NCBI GenBank assembly: GCA_039654915.1
Contig: CM077594.1
Location: forward strand, 72,906,393 to 72,970,392
DNA: 64,000 nt
Direction: 5' to 3'
Source of the DNA: Aquilaria yunnanensis
Taxonomy: Eukaryota; Streptophyta; Magnoliopsida; Malvales; Thymelaeaceae
The position numbers and the translations under genes are program-made. Under the pieces are notes generated by a model. The model was not told the DNA's origin. It saw nothing but the letters and a program-made list of their open reading frames with translations, and made no database searches. The stretch's first letter is position 1, and each line of letters starts with the position of its first letter. Below, one piece after another: positions 32,201-46,724 of the stretch.

Positions 32201-34600
32201 GTTTCTATCTCACTCTAGAAAAATTGTGAATGTTTTGATTCCAAACACGTTGTGAATTTCTCCATTTCATTCTAAAAAATCTTTCAATGTTTCCATTTTA
32301 AACTAGTTGTGCTTGTCTCCATTTCAAACAGCTTGTGAATGTTTCCGTTTCATTCTAAATAGGTTGTCAAGGTTTTCTTTTCACTCTAAACAAGCTGGGA
32401 ATGTTTATATTTCAAACAAGTTGTGAATGTTTTCTTTTCATTCTGAACCGGTTGTCACGATTCTTATTCCCAACAAGTTGTGATTGTTTCCATTTGATTT
32501 TAAACAAATTGTAAATGTTACCATTCCAAACTAGCTACGAATGTTTCTAGTTCATTCTAATCAGGTTGTGAATGTTCCCATTCCAAAGTACCTATTAATG
32601 CTCCCATTCCAAACTTGTTGTGAGTGTTTTCACTTCATTCTAGACATGTTGTGAATGTTTCCATTCCAATCAACTGTTGAATGTTTCCATGCCAAACATG
32701 TTGTGAATATTTATATTCTGAACAACTTGTGAATGTTTCCATTTTATTCTAAAGATGCTTTGAATATTTCTTCTGCAATGAAGTTGTGAATGTTTTCACT
32801 TCATCCTAAACAAGTTCTAAATGTTTCCATCTCAAACAAGTTGTTAACGCTTGCATTTTATTGCAAAGAAGTTGTAAATGTTTCCGTTTAGAACTAGCAA
32901 TGAATGTTTCCATTCTAAACTAGTTATGAATGTTTCCATTTCTTTCTAAACAAGTTGTGATTGTTTTCATTCCAAGCAAGTTGTGAGTGTGTCTATTCAA
33001 AACAAGTTGTCAATCTTTCTGTCTCTCTCTAGAAAATTTGTGAATATTTTGATTCGAAACATGTTGTGAATTTCTCCATTTCATTCTAAAAAAGCTTTGA
33101 ATGTTTCTATTCCAAACTAGTTGTGATTGTCTCCATTTCAAACAGCTTGTGAATGTTTCCATTTCATTCTAAACAAGTTGGGAATGTTTATATTCCAAAC
33201 AAGTTGTGAATGTTTCTACTTTGAATAAGTTTTGGTTGCTTCCAATTCAATCTAAATATGTTGTCAATGTTTATATTCCAAAGAAGTTTGGAATGTTTTC
33301 ATTTTGATTCTGAACCGATTGTGACAATTCTTATTCCCAACAAGTTGTGAATGTTTCCATTTGATTTTAAACAAGTAGAGAATGTTACCATTCCAAACTA
33401 GCTATGAATGTTTCTAGTTCATTCTAATCCAGTTGTGAATGTTCCCATTCCAAAGTACCTATGAATGCTCCCATTCCAAACTTGTTGTGACTGTTTTCAC
33501 TTCATTCTAGACATGTTGTGAATGTTTCCATTCCAATCAACTATTGAAAGTTTCCATTCCAAACATGTTGTGATTATTTATATTCCAAACAACTTGTGAA
33601 TGTTTCCATTTTATTCTAAACATGTTTTGAATATTTCTTTTACAAAGAAGTTGTGAATGTTTTCACTTCATTCTAAACAAGTTCTAAATGTTTCTATCTG
33701 AAACAAGTTGTTAATGCTTGTATTTTATTGCAAAGAAGTTGTAAATGTTTTCATTCAGAACTAGCATTGAATGTTTCCATTCTAAAATAGTTATGAATGT
33801 TTCCATTTCATTCTAAACAGGTTGTGAATGTTTCCATTTCAAGCAAGTTGTGAGTTGTCTCTATTCAAAACAAGTTGTCAATGTTTTTGTCTCACTCTAG
33901 AAAATTTGTGAATGTTTTGATTCCAAACACGTTGTGAATTTCTCCAGTTCATTTTAAAAAATATTTGAATGTTTTCAAGCCAAACTAGTTGTGATTGTCT
34001 TCATTTCAAATAGCTTGTGAATGTTTCCGTTCCATTCTAAACAGGTTGTCAAGGTTTTCATTTCACTCTAAACAAGTTGGGAATGTTTATATTCCAAACA
34101 AGTTGTGAATGTTTCTACTGCAAATAAGTTTTGGTTGTTTCTAATTCAATCTAAATAGGTTGTCAATGTTTCTATTCCAAACAAGCTGTGAATGTTTTCA
34201 TTTCATTCTGAGCTGGTTGTGACTATTCTTATTCCCAACAAGTTCTGAATGTTTCCATTTGATTTTGAACAAGTTGTAAATGTTACCATTCCAAACTAGC
34301 TGTGAATGTTTCTAGTTCATTTTAATCAAGTTGTGATTGTTTCCATTCGAAAGTACCTATGAATGCTCTCATTCCAAACTTGTTGTGAGTGTTTTCACTT
34401 CATTCTAGACATGTTGTGAATGTTTCCAATCCAGTCAATTGTTGAATGTTTCCATTCCAAACATGTTGTGATTATTTATATTCCAAACAACTTGTGAACC
34501 TTTTATTCTAAACATGTTTTGAATATTTCTTTTGCGACGAAGTTGTGAATGTTTTCACTTCATTCTAAACGAGTTGTGAATTTTTTCAGTACAAATTAGT
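29285..34600 (+). repeat. Satellite array, T-rich strand, block 3 with higher-order units
   Basis: This continues block 2 across the copia insertion. The unit landmark occurs at 29908, 30775, 31645, 32458, 33325 and 34223, giving unit lengths of 867, 870, 813, 867 and 898 bp. The unit spanning the copia insertion is about 858 bp once the element is removed. Units starting at 19911, 30775 and 33325 share private variants such as AAACAAGTAGAGAATGTTAC. Units starting at 18986, 29908 and 32458 share CAACAAGTTGTGATTGTTTC. This gives a three-unit super-repeat of about 2.55-2.61 kb. Confidence 0.93.
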
Positions 34601-37600
34601 TATGAATGTTTCCATTTCATTTTACACAATCTGTTAATGTTTCTATTCTGAGCAAGTTTGGAATGTTTACAATTCATTCTAAACATGTTGTGAATGTTTC
34701 TATTCCAAATAAGTTGTGAAGGTTTCAATTTTGTTCTAAACAGGTAGTGAATGTTTCCTTTCCAAATTGGCTATGAATGTTTACATTCCAAACAAGTTGT
34801 GAATATTTCCATTTCATTCTAAACAAGTTACAAAAGTTTTGTTTATGAGCTTGTTGTCAGTGCTTTCACTTCATTCTCAATAAGTTGCATATGTTTCCAT
34901 TCCTAAAAAGTTCTGAATGTTTGTATTCCAAACAAGTTGTGACTGTTTTTTATTTATTTTAAGCCTGTTATGAATGTTTCTATTCTAAATAGGTTGTGAA
35001 TGTTTCCATTTCATTCCAAACAAGTTGTGAATGTTTCAATTTCACTCTAGACTGCTGCGAATGTTTCCATTGCAAACTAGTTGTGAAAATTTCCACTTCA
35101 ATCTAAACAAGTTTTGATATGCCCATACCAAAGAAGTTGCGACTGTTTCCGTTCAAATAAGTTGTGAATGTTTCCATTTCATTTTAAACAAGTTGTCAAT
35201 GTTTCTTTTACAAACTTGTGAATCTTTCCTTTTGATTCTAAACATGTTGTAAATGTTTCAATTGCGAACTAATTGTGAACATTTCTTTTTTCATTCTAAG
35301 CAACTTTCCATTCAAAACTAGTTGTGAATGTTTTTATTCCAAACAAGTTGTCAATGTTTTTATTTCATTCTAAACAAGTTGTGAATCTTTCTATTTCGAA
35401 CAGGTTGGGAACATTTACATATTGTTCTAAAGAGTTGTGAATTTTTTCGATCCAACCATGTGCTGTTTCCATTTCATTCTAAAAAAGTTGCGAATGTCTG
35501 CATTTCAAACTAGTTGTGAATATTTCAATTTCATTCTAAGCAAGTTTTGAATATTTCCATTCCGAACATGTTGTGAATGTTTTTATTCCAAATAGGTTGT
35601 GAATGTTTTCATTTCATTCTAAAAAAGTTCCAAATGTTTCTATCTCAAACAAGTTGTTAATGCTTGCATTTTATTGTGAAGAAATTGTAAATGTTTCCAT
35701 TCAAAACTAGCGTTGAATGTTTCCATTCTACACTAGTTCGGAACATTTACACTTCATTCTAAACAAGTGCTAAATGTTTCCATTTGAAGCAAGTTGTGAA
35801 TGTCTCTATTGAAAACAAGTTGTCAATGTTTCAATTCCAAACACATTGTGAATGTCTCCATTTAATTCTAAAAAATCTTTCAACGTTTTCATTCCGAACT
35901 AGTTGTGATTGTTTCTATTCTAAACAGGTTGTTAATGTTTCCATTTCAATCTAACCAGGTTGTCAATGTTTTCATTTCATTCTAAACATGTTCGGAATGT
36001 TTCTATTCCAAACAAGTTGTGAATGTTTCTACTCCAAATAAGTTTTGCTTGTTTCCAATTCAGTCTAGATAGGTTGTCAATGTTTCTATTCCAAACAAGT
36101 TATGAATGTGTTCATTTTATTCTGAACCAGTTGTGACTATTTTTATTCCCAACAAGTTGTGAATGTTTCCATTTGATTTTAAACAAGTTGTGAATGTTGC
36201 CATTCCAAACTAGCTATGAATGTTTCCTTTTCATTCTAATCAAGATGTGAATGTTCCCATTCCAAAGTACCTGTGAATGCTTCCACTCCAAACTTGCTAT
36301 CAGTGTTTCGTCTTCATTCTAGACATGTTACGAATGTTTCCATTCCAAACATGTTGTGATCATTTTATTCTAAACATGTTTTGAATATTTCTTTTACAAA
36401 GAAGTTGTAAATGTTTCCATTCATTCTAAACAAGTTGTGAATGTTTCCATTACAAATTAGTTATGAATGTTTCCATTTCAGTCTACACAAGTTGTGAATG
36501 TTTCTATTTCGAACAAGTTGGGAATGTTCATAATTCATTCTAAACATGTTGCAAATGTTTCTATTCCATACAAGTTGTGGAGGTTTCAATTTTATTCTAA
36601 ATAGGTAGTGAATGTTTCCATTCCAAACTAGCTATGAATGTTTACATTCCAAACAAGTTGTGAATGTTTTCATTTCATTCTAAGCAAGTTATGAAAGTTT
36701 TCTTTACGAGCTTGTTGTGACTTTTTCCACTTCATTCTAAACAAGTTCTGTATGCTTCCAATGCTAAAAAGCTGTGAATGTTTGTATTCCAAACAAGTTG
36801 TGATTGTTTTCAATTTATTCTAAGCATGTTATGAATGTTTCTATTCTAAACAGGTTGTGAATGTTTCCATTTCATTCTAAACAAGTTGTGAATGTTTCAA
36901 TTCACTATAAACTGCTGTAAATGTTTTCATTCCAAACTAGTTATGAATATTTCCACTTCAATCTAAACAAGTTGTGAATATTTATTTTCCAAACAAGTTG
37001 TGACTGTTTCTGTTCAAACAAGTTATGAATGTTTCCATTTCAATTTAAACAAGTTGTCAGCGTTTCTATTACAAACAACTTGTGATTGTTTCCATTTGAT
37101 TCTAAACATGCTGTAAATGTTTCAATTGTGAACTAATTGTGAATGTTTCCTTTTCATTCTAACCAAGTTTTGAATGTTTCGATTCAAAACTAGTGCTAAA
37201 TGTTTTTATTCCAAACATGTTGTGAATTTTTTTATTTCATTCTAAACAAGTTGTGAATCTTTCTATTCCAAATAGGTTGGGAAGGTTTACATATCATTCT
37301 AAAAAAGTTGTGAATGTTTTTTATCCAACTATGTGATGTTTCCATTTCATTGTAAAAAAGTTGTGATTTTTTTTATTTCAAACTTGTTGTGAATATTTCC
37401 ATTTCATTCTAAGCTACTTTCGAGTATTTCCATTCCAAACATGTTGTGAATATTTCTATTCCAAATAGGTTGTGAAGGTTTTCATTTCATTCAGAACAAG
37501 TTATGAATGTTTCTATTCCATACTTTTTGTTAATGCTTCTATTTCATTCTAAACAAGTTGTGAATGTTTCCATTTCATTCTAAACAACTTTTGAATGTTT

Positions 37601-40600
37601 CCATTCAAAACTAGTTGTGAACATTTCCTTTTCAATCTCAACAAGTTGTGAATGTTTCCATTTTATTCTAAACAGGTTCTAAAGATTTCTATTCCAATCA
37701 AGTTGTTAAGGCTTAGATTTTATTCTAAACAAGTTGTGAGTGTCTCTATTGAAAACTAGCTTTGAAAGTTTCCATTCTAAACTAGTTGTGAATATTTCCA
37801 TTTCATTCTAAACAAGTTGTGTATGTTTCTATTGCAAACAAGTTATGAATGCATACATTTAATTCTAAAGAAGTTATGAATGTTTTCATTACAGACTAGG
37901 TGTGAAAGTTTCCATTTCATTCTACACAAGTTAAGAATGTTTCTGTTCGAAACAAGTTAGGAATGTTTCCAATTCATTTTAAACGAGTTATGAATGTTTC
38001 CATTCCAAACTTGTTGTGAAAGTTTCCATTTCATTTGAAAGAAGTTGTGAATGTTTCCAATCATTTATAGTTGTGAATGTTTCAATTTCGTTCGAAACAA
38101 GTTGTGAATGTTTCCATTTCAAACTAATTATGAATATTTCCATTCCAAATAAGTTTTGAATGTTGCCATTTCATTCTAAATAAATTGTGAATGTTCTTTT
38201 TTCAATTTAGTTGTGAATCTTTCCATTTTATTCTAAATGAGTTGCAAACGTTGCAATTCTATATAGGTTACGAATGTTTCTTTTTTAAACAAGTTGTAAT
38301 TCTTTCCATTTATTTTAAACAAGTTGTGAATGTTTCTACTACAAACAAGTTGTGAATGTATCCATTCTCAACTAGTTGCGAATATTTCCACTTCATTCTA
38401 AACAAGTTGTGAATGTTTCCATTCCAGACTAGTTGTGAATGTTTCCATTTCATTCGAAATAGTTTATGAATAATTCCATTCCGTACTAGTTGTGATGTTT
38501 CCATTTGATTCTAGACAAGTTGTGAATGTTTCTATTCTGAAATAGTTGTGAATCTTTCCATTTCGATCTAAATGAGTTGTGATTGTTTCCATTCCAAACT
38601 AGTTGTGAATATTTTGATTCTAAACTTGTTGTGAGCATTTCCAGTTCATTCTAAAAAAGTTGTGAATTTTTCCATTCCAAACAATTTTTTATTGTTTCCA
38701 TTTTAAACAAGTTGTGATTGTTTATATTCCAAACAACTTATGAATGTTTCCATTTCATGCTAAACAAGTTGTGAATTTTTCTATTCCAAACAACTAGTAA
38801 ATGATTCCATTTCATTCTAAACAAATTCTAAATGTTTCAAATCCAAGCAAGTTGTGAATGTTTCCATTTCATTCTAAAGACATTGTGAATGTTTGCATTC
38901 CAAACTAGTTGTCAATATTTCCACTCCAATCTAAACACGTTGTGTATGTTTCCATTCCAAAACAAGTTGTGAGTGTTTCTATTCCAAACAGGTTATGAAT
39001 GTTTCCATTTCAATCTAAACAAGTAGTTAATGTTTCTACTCCAAACATGTTATGAATGTTTCCAATTCATTCTAAGCTAGTTGTAAATTTTTTAATTCCA
39101 AACAAGTTGTGAATGTTTCTATTCCAAACATGTTGTGAATGTTTTGTTTTCATTCTAAATAAGTTGTGAATCTTTTTGTTCCTAACAATTTATGAATGTT
39201 ACCACTCCATTCTGAAAAGGTTCTGAATGATTCCATTCCAAATAGGATGTGAATGTTTCCATTTTATTCTAAACAAATTGTGAATATTTCCATTTCATTC
39301 TGAACAAGTTGTGCATGTTTCCATTTCATTCTAAACAAGTTCTACGTGTTTCCATTCCAAACATGTTCTAAATGTTTCTATTCCAGAAAAGTTTTAAATG
39401 TTACCATTTCATTCTAAATAAGTTGCAAATGTTTCTATTCCAAACATGTAGTGAATGCTTCCATTCCATTCTAAACAAGTTGTGAGTGTTTCCATTCCAA
39501 ACTAGATGTGAATGTTTTTATCTCATTATAAACAAGTTTTGAATGTTTGAATTTCGACTAGTTGTGATTGTTTCATTTTCAATCTACAAACTTGTGAATG
39601 TTTCCAATCCAAACAAGTTGTTAATTTTTTTATTCCAAATAAGTTATGAATGTTTCCATTTCATTCTAAATAACTTCTGAATGCTTCTTTCCCAAAAAAA
39701 ATGTTAATGCATCCATTTTATTTTAAACAAGTTTTGAACTAGCTTTGAATGTTTCCATTCAAAACTAGCTTTGAATGTTTTTATACTAAACTAGCTGTGA
39801 ATGTTTCTAATTTATTCTAAACAAGTTATGAATGCTTCCATTCTAGGCAAGTTATGAATGTTTATATTTTGAACAGGTTGTGAATCTTTCCATTTCATTC
39901 TAAAAAAGTTGTAAATGTTTCTATTCCAAACAAGTTATGAATATTTCCATTTTATCCGAAAAAAGCTAAAAATTGTTTCATTCGAAACTAGTTGTGAATG
40001 ATTCCATTCAAAACAAGTTGTGAATGTTTCCATTACATTCTAATCAAGTCGTGTATGTTTCCATTTGATTCTAAACAAGATGCAAATTTTTCCATTCCAA
40101 ACAAGTTGGGAATGTTTCTATTCCAAACAAGTTGTGAATATTTCTAATTCATTGTAAATAGGTTATGAATGTTTCCATTCCAAAGAAGTTGTGAATGTTT
40201 TCATTTCATTCTAAATAAGTTTGGAAATTTTCCATTCCAAACCATTTTTTAATGTTTCCATTTCAATCTAAAGTCATTGTGAATGTTACTGGTCCATACT
40301 AGTTATGAACGTTTCAATTTCATTATAAAAAGAAGTTGTGAATATTTCCATTCAAAACTAGATGTGAATATTTCTATTCAAAACCTGTTGTAAGTGTTTC
40401 CATTTTATTCTAGGCAAGTTGTGAATGTTTCCATTCCAAACAAGTTGTGAATATTTCCATTCCAAACAAGTTTTGAATGTTTTCATTCTAAACAAGTTGC
40501 GAGTGTTTCTATTGCAAACAAGTTGTGAATGATTCTATTTCATTCTAAATAGGTTGTGAATGTTTCTATACCAAGCAAGTTCTGATTGTTTCTATTCCAA

Positions 40601-41960
40601 ACAAGTTGTGAATGTTTCTATTTCTTTCAAAAGATGTTGTGAAACTTTTGATTCCAAACTAGGTGCGATTGTTTTCATTGTAGACTTGATGTGAATGTTT
40701 AGATTTCATTCAAAATAAGTTGTGAATGCTTCCATTTCATTCGAAATATGTTGTGAATGTTTGCTTTCCAAAAAATTTGAAATTGTTTCTATTCCAAACA
40801 AGTTGTGAATGTCTTTGTTCTATTTTAAACAAGTTGTGAATGTATCCTTTCCACACTGATTGTGAAAGTTTCCATTTTTTTCTAAATAAGTTGTCAATGT
40901 TTCCATTCCAACCTAGTTTTGATTCTTTTGATTTCATTCTAAACAAATTGTGAATGTTTTCATTCCTAACAGGTTCTGAATATTTTCATTCCAAACAGGT
41001 TGGGATTCTTTCCATTTCATTCTAACTGAGTTGTGAACGTTTCTATTATAAACAAGTTGTGAATATTTCCAATTCATTCTAAACAAGTTGTGAATGCTTC
41101 TATTCCCAACAAGTTGTGAAATTTTCCATTTCATTCTAAACAAGTTTTTAATGTTTCCATTCCAAACTAGTTCTCAATGTTTCCATTTCTTTCTAAACAA
41201 GCTGTGAATGTATCCATTTAAAACTAGTTAGGAATGCTTCAATTCCAAAATTTTTGTGAGTGTTTTCGTTTCACTCTAGACAAGTTGTAAATGTTTTGAA
41301 TCCATACAAGTTTTGATTGTTTTCATTTCAAAACAAGTTGTGAATGTTTCCATTCAAAACCAGTTGTGAATGTTTCTAGTCTTAAGAAGTTAGGAATGTT
41401 TCCTTTTCATTCTAAATAGGTCGTGAATGATTCCATTCCAAACAAGTTGTGAATTTTACAATTCATTCCAAATAAGTTGTGAATGTTTTTATTTCCAACC
41501 AGTTATGAATGTTCTCATTTCAATCTGAAGAAGTTCTGAATGTTTCCATTCCACAATAGTTGTGAATGTTTCCATTTTGTTCAAAATGAGTTGTTAGTAT
41601 TTCTATTCCAAATTAGTTGATAATGTTTCCAATGCATTCTAACCACGTTATGAATGTTTTTTATTTCCAACAAGTTTTGAATGTTTCCATTTCATTCTAA
41701 ACAGGTTTTGAATGTTTCTATTTGAAACTAGTTGTGACTGTTTCCATTTCATTATAAATAGGTTATTAGTGTTTCTATTACAAACTAGTTGTGAATGTTT
41801 TCATTTCGTTCAAAACAAGTTGTGAATGTTTCTATTTCAAACAACTTGCAAACGTTTCCATTTTATTTTAAGCAGGTTGTGAATGTTTTTATTCCAAACA
41901 AGTTGTGAATGTTTCCAATTCACTCTAAATAAGTTGTGAATGTTTATATTCCTAGCAAGT
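34601..41960 (+). repeat. Satellite array, T-rich strand, block 4 (disordered)
   Basis: The same monomers continue, but with weaker order. One more landmark occurs at 36137, about 1.9 kb after the last. A stretch at 35600-36400 repeats parts of the higher-order unit. Beyond about 38 kb I see only 26/31-bp monomers with scattered substitutions. No gene is present. Minus-strand open frames at 38310-38504 and 40737-41143 are products of the 57-bp period. Confidence 0.92.
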
Positions 41961-41980
41961 AACATTCACAACTTATTTAG
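41925..41980. repeat. Inverted repeat at the satellite strand switch
   Basis: The 20 bases 41925-41944 (CTAAATAAGTTGTGAATGTT) are the exact reverse complement of 41961-41980, with a 16-base spacer. Left of it the satellite is T-rich on the plus strand. Right of it the satellite is A-rich. Confidence 0.95.
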
Positions 41981-44900
41981 AATAAAATGGAAACACTCAT
42001 AACTTTTATAGAACGGAAACAATCACAACTTGTTTTGAATGAAAAGGAGACATTCACAACTTGTTTCAAATTGAAACATTCACAACATCCTTAGAATGAA
42101 ATTGAAACATTTGCAACTTGTTTGGAATGAAAACGTTCACAACTTGTTTAGATTGAAATTGAAACATAATTAACTTCTTTAGAGTGGAAACATTCACAAC
42201 TTCTTTGGATTGAAATGCAAATATTCACAACTAGTTTGGATTAGAAACGTGCACAACTAGTTTAGAATAAGATGAAAACATTCATAAATTGTTCAAACTA
42301 ATATGGAAACACTTGCAACTTGTTTTCCATGGAAATATTCATGACTTGGTTAGAATGAAATGCAAACATTCATAACATATTTAAAATGAAATGGAAACAT
42401 TTACAGCTTGTTTAAAATGAAATATGAACATTCATAACTTGTTTGGAATGAAAACATTCACAGCTTGTTTAGAATGGAATGGAAACATTGACAACCAGTT
42501 TGGATTGGAAATATTCACCATTAGTTTAGAGTGAAATGGAAACATTCACAACTTGGTTGGAAAGGAATGAAAACTTTCACAACATGGTTGGAATGGAAAC
42601 ATTCAGAACTTGTTTAGAATGAAATGCAAACATTCACAACGTGTTTGGAATAAAAACATTCACAACATGTTTAGAACGAAGCAAAAACGCTCACAACAAG
42701 TTTTGAATAAAAACAGTCATAACTTGTTCAGAATGAAATGGAAACTTTCATGACTTGGTTAGAATGAAATGGAAACGTTCACAACTTGTTTGGCATGGAA
42801 ATATTCATAACTTGGTTAGAATGAAATTCAAACACTCACAACATGTTTAAAATGACATGGAGACATACACAGGTTGTTTAGAATAAAATGGAAACTTTCA
42901 CAACTTCGTTGGAATGGAAACAATCGCAACTTGTTTAGAATGAAATGGAAACATTCACAACTTGTTTGGATTAGAAACATTCACAACCTGTTCAGAATCA
43001 GATAGAAACATTCATAACATGTTCGGAATGAAAACATTTACAACTTGTTTAAAATGAAGTGAAAACATTGACAATTAATTTCGAGTGGAAACATTGACAA
43101 CTTGTTTAGAATAAAATGAAAAAATTGACAACTTTTTTGGAATGTAAACATTTACAGCTAGTTTGGAATTGAAACATTCATACCAAGTTTGGAATGACAT
43201 GGAAACATGTACAACTTTTTTGTAATGAAATGGAAACATTCACAACTTATTTAGAATGAAATGAAAACATTCAAAACTTGATTGGATTAAAAACATTCAC
43301 AACTTGTTTAGAATAAAATGGAGACATTCAAACTACTAGTTTGGAATGGGAACATTCACAACCTATTTAGAATGAAATAGAAATATTCTCAGCTAGTTTG
43401 GAACATAAACATTCACAATTTGTTTAAATTGAACCAGAAACAATCACATTTAGTCTTAAATGGAAACATTCATAACTAGTTTAGAATGATATAGAAACAT
43501 TCACAACTTGTTTTGACTGAAGTGGAAATGTTCACAACTTGTTTTAAAGGAAGTAGAAATTTTCACAACTTGTTTTAAAGGAAAACTTTCACAATTTATT
43601 TAGAATGAAGTGGAAACTCACAACTTCTTTGGAATGAAAACAATCATAAGTTGTTTGGAATGAAGTGGAAACATTTACAACTAGTTTGGATTGGAAACAT
43701 TCATAAATTGTTTAGAAAGAAATGGAAACCTTCACAACTAGTTTGGAATGTAAACATTCATAGCCTATTTAGAATGAAATGGAAACATTCACAACTAGTT
43801 TGGAATATAGACATTCACAATAACTTTTGAATGAAATGGTAATAATCACACTCTGTTTAGAATGAAATAGAAATAATCATGACTTTTTTAGAATGAAATG
43901 GAAATAGCCACAGCTTGTTTTGAATAGAAACGCTCGCAACTCGTTTAGAATGAAATGGAAACATTCACAACTTGTTTGGAATGGAAACATTCACAACAAG
44001 CTTAAAATGCAATAGAACATTCACAACTTGTTTAGAATGAAATGGAAACATTAACAATTTGTTTGCAATGGAAGCATTCAAAACTTATTTAGAATGAAAT
44101 AGAAACTATCACAACTTGTTTGAAATGAAAACATTCACAACTAGTTTAGAATGCAATGGAAGCATTCGCAACTTGTTTAAAATGAAATGGAAACATTCAC
44201 AACTTGTTTTGAATGAAATGCAAACATTCACTGCTTGTTTTCAAAGAATTGGAAACATTCACAACTAGTTTAGAGTGAAATGTAAACATTCACAACTTGT
44301 TTAGAATAGAATAGAAACATTCACAACTTGTTTGGAATGAAAAAGAAACAGTCACAACTTACTTCCAAAGGAAATCACAACTAGTTTAGAATGCTAACAT
44401 TCACTACTAATTTTGAATGAAATGGAAACGTTCACAACCTGTTTAGAATAAATTGGAAACATTCACAACTTGTATGGAATGGAAACATTAATAACTTGTT
44501 TAGAATGAAATGGAAACATTCACAACTTGTTTGGAATATAAACATTAACAACTTGTTTCGAATGGAAATGAAACATTCACAACTTGTTTAGAATGAAATT
44601 GAAACATTCAGAAGTTGTTTAGAACAAAATGGAAACATTCATAACTTGTTTAGAATGAAACAGCAACATTCATATCTTGTTTGGAGTGGAAATATTCACA
44701 AGGTATTTAGAATGAAATTGAAAAATTCCCAACTTGTTTGTTATGGAAACATTCACAACTTCCTTAGAATAAAATAGAAACATTCAAAACTACTTTGGAA
44801 TAGAAACATTCACAACTAGTTTAGAATGATTTGGAAATATTCATAAATTGTTTAGCATGATATGGAAACTTTCACAACTTGTTTGGCAACGAAACATTCA

Positions 44901-46453
44901 TAAACTCTTTAGAATGAAATGGAAACATTCTCAACTAGTTAGGATTAGAAACATTCACAACATGTGTTAGAACGAAATGGAAACATTTGTAGCTTATTTA
45001 AAATGAAATAGAAACATTCACAATTTGTTTAAAATGAAATGGAAACATTGACAACCAGTTCGGAATGAAAACATTCACCAGTTGTTTAGAATGAAATGCA
45101 AACATTCACAACTTATTTGGAATAAAAAGGAAACATTCATAACTTGTTTTGAACAGAATGGACAAATTCTCGACCAGTTTGGAATGGATATGTTCACAAC
45201 TAGTTTAGAAAGATATGGAAACAATCAGAACTTATTTTGAATTAAATGTAAGCAGTCACAACTTATTTAGTATGGAAACATTCCCAACTTGTTTTGAATG
45301 AAATGGAAACATTCACAACTAGTTCGGAATGGAATCATTCACAACAAAATCAGAATGAAATGGAAACATTCATAACTTGTTTGGAATGGAAAAATTCACA
45401 ACTTGTCTAGAATGAAATGGAAACAATCACAACTTGTTTGGAATGGAAACATTGACAACTTGTTTAGAATAAAATGAAAACATTCACAATTTTTTTGGAA
45501 GGGAAACATTCACAACTATTTTAGAATGAAACGGAAAGATTAATAACTTGTTTAGAATGAAATGGAAATATTCACATGTCTAGAATGAAAAGATTCACAA
45601 CTTGTTTAGAATGAAATTGGAACATTCATAACTTGTTTAGAATGAAATGGAAACTTTCACAACTAGTTTGGAATGGAAACATTCAAAACTAGTTAGGAAT
45701 GAAATTGAAACATTCACAACTTTTTAAGATTGAAATTGAAACATTCACAACTTGTTTAGAATCGAAGCATTCATAACTTGTTTAGAATGAAATGGAAACA
45801 ATCAAAACTTGTTTAGAGGTGAAACAATCACAACTTGTTTACAATGAAATAGAGACATTCACAACTATTTTGGAATAGAAACATTCACAACTAGTTTAGA
45901 ATGAATTGGAAACATTCACAGCTCATTTAGAATGAAATTGAAACACTAACAATTTGTTTAGAATAAAATGGAAACATTATAAATTTTCTGGAATGGAAAC
46001 ATTCACAACTTGTTTAGAATGAAATGGAAACATTCACAAATAGTTTGGAATGGAAACATTCACAACTAGTTTTGGAATAAAATGAAAGCATTCAAAAGTT
46101 GTTTAAAATGAAATGGAAACATTGATAACTTGTTTGGAATGGAAATATTCATGACTTCTTTAGAAAGAATTGGAAGCATGTACAACTTGTTTGGAATGCA
46201 AAACAATCATAGCTTGTTTAGATTGAAGTAGAGGCAGTCACAACTAGTTTGAAATGGAAACATTCGCAACTAATGTAGAATGAAATGGAAACTTTCCCAA
46301 CTCATTTAGAATAAAATGAAAACATATACAATTTGTTTAGAATAAAATTGGAACATCACAACTTGTTTGGAATGAAAACATTGACAACTAGTATAGAATG
46401 AAACTGAATAGTCCTAACATGTTTAGAATGCAATGGAAGTAATCACAACTTGT
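41961..46453 (-). repeat. Satellite array, reversed orientation, block 5
   Basis: Here the plus strand shows AACATTCACAACTTGTTT, so monomers are in the opposite orientation to blocks 1-4. The 26- and 31-bp forms alternate irregularly. I do not see the 0.87-kb unit. The last roughly 850 bp (from 45606) is the first copy of a tandem duplication. No genes. Confidence 0.94.
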
Positions 46454-46724
46454 TGTATGGTTTTGGGAGCCAAACAAGTGTAGTGGAATTTAACCGAAAC
46501 CCTCCAGGATCCAAGTGAAATGAAGTAAACCGGGTGTTTAAAAATTTTTATACCTAATTTTGGTTGGGATCTCTTACCCAACTGTAGAGTTGAATCACAA
46601 AACCTAAACAGTTGACGTATTCAAGCTCTCTATGGTATCCACATAAGCCTCTTGGGATCACCATACTTCCATCATGTCCCGGTAGATGAGTTTCATTTGT
46701 GCTCGCAACACTACTAAAAAAATA

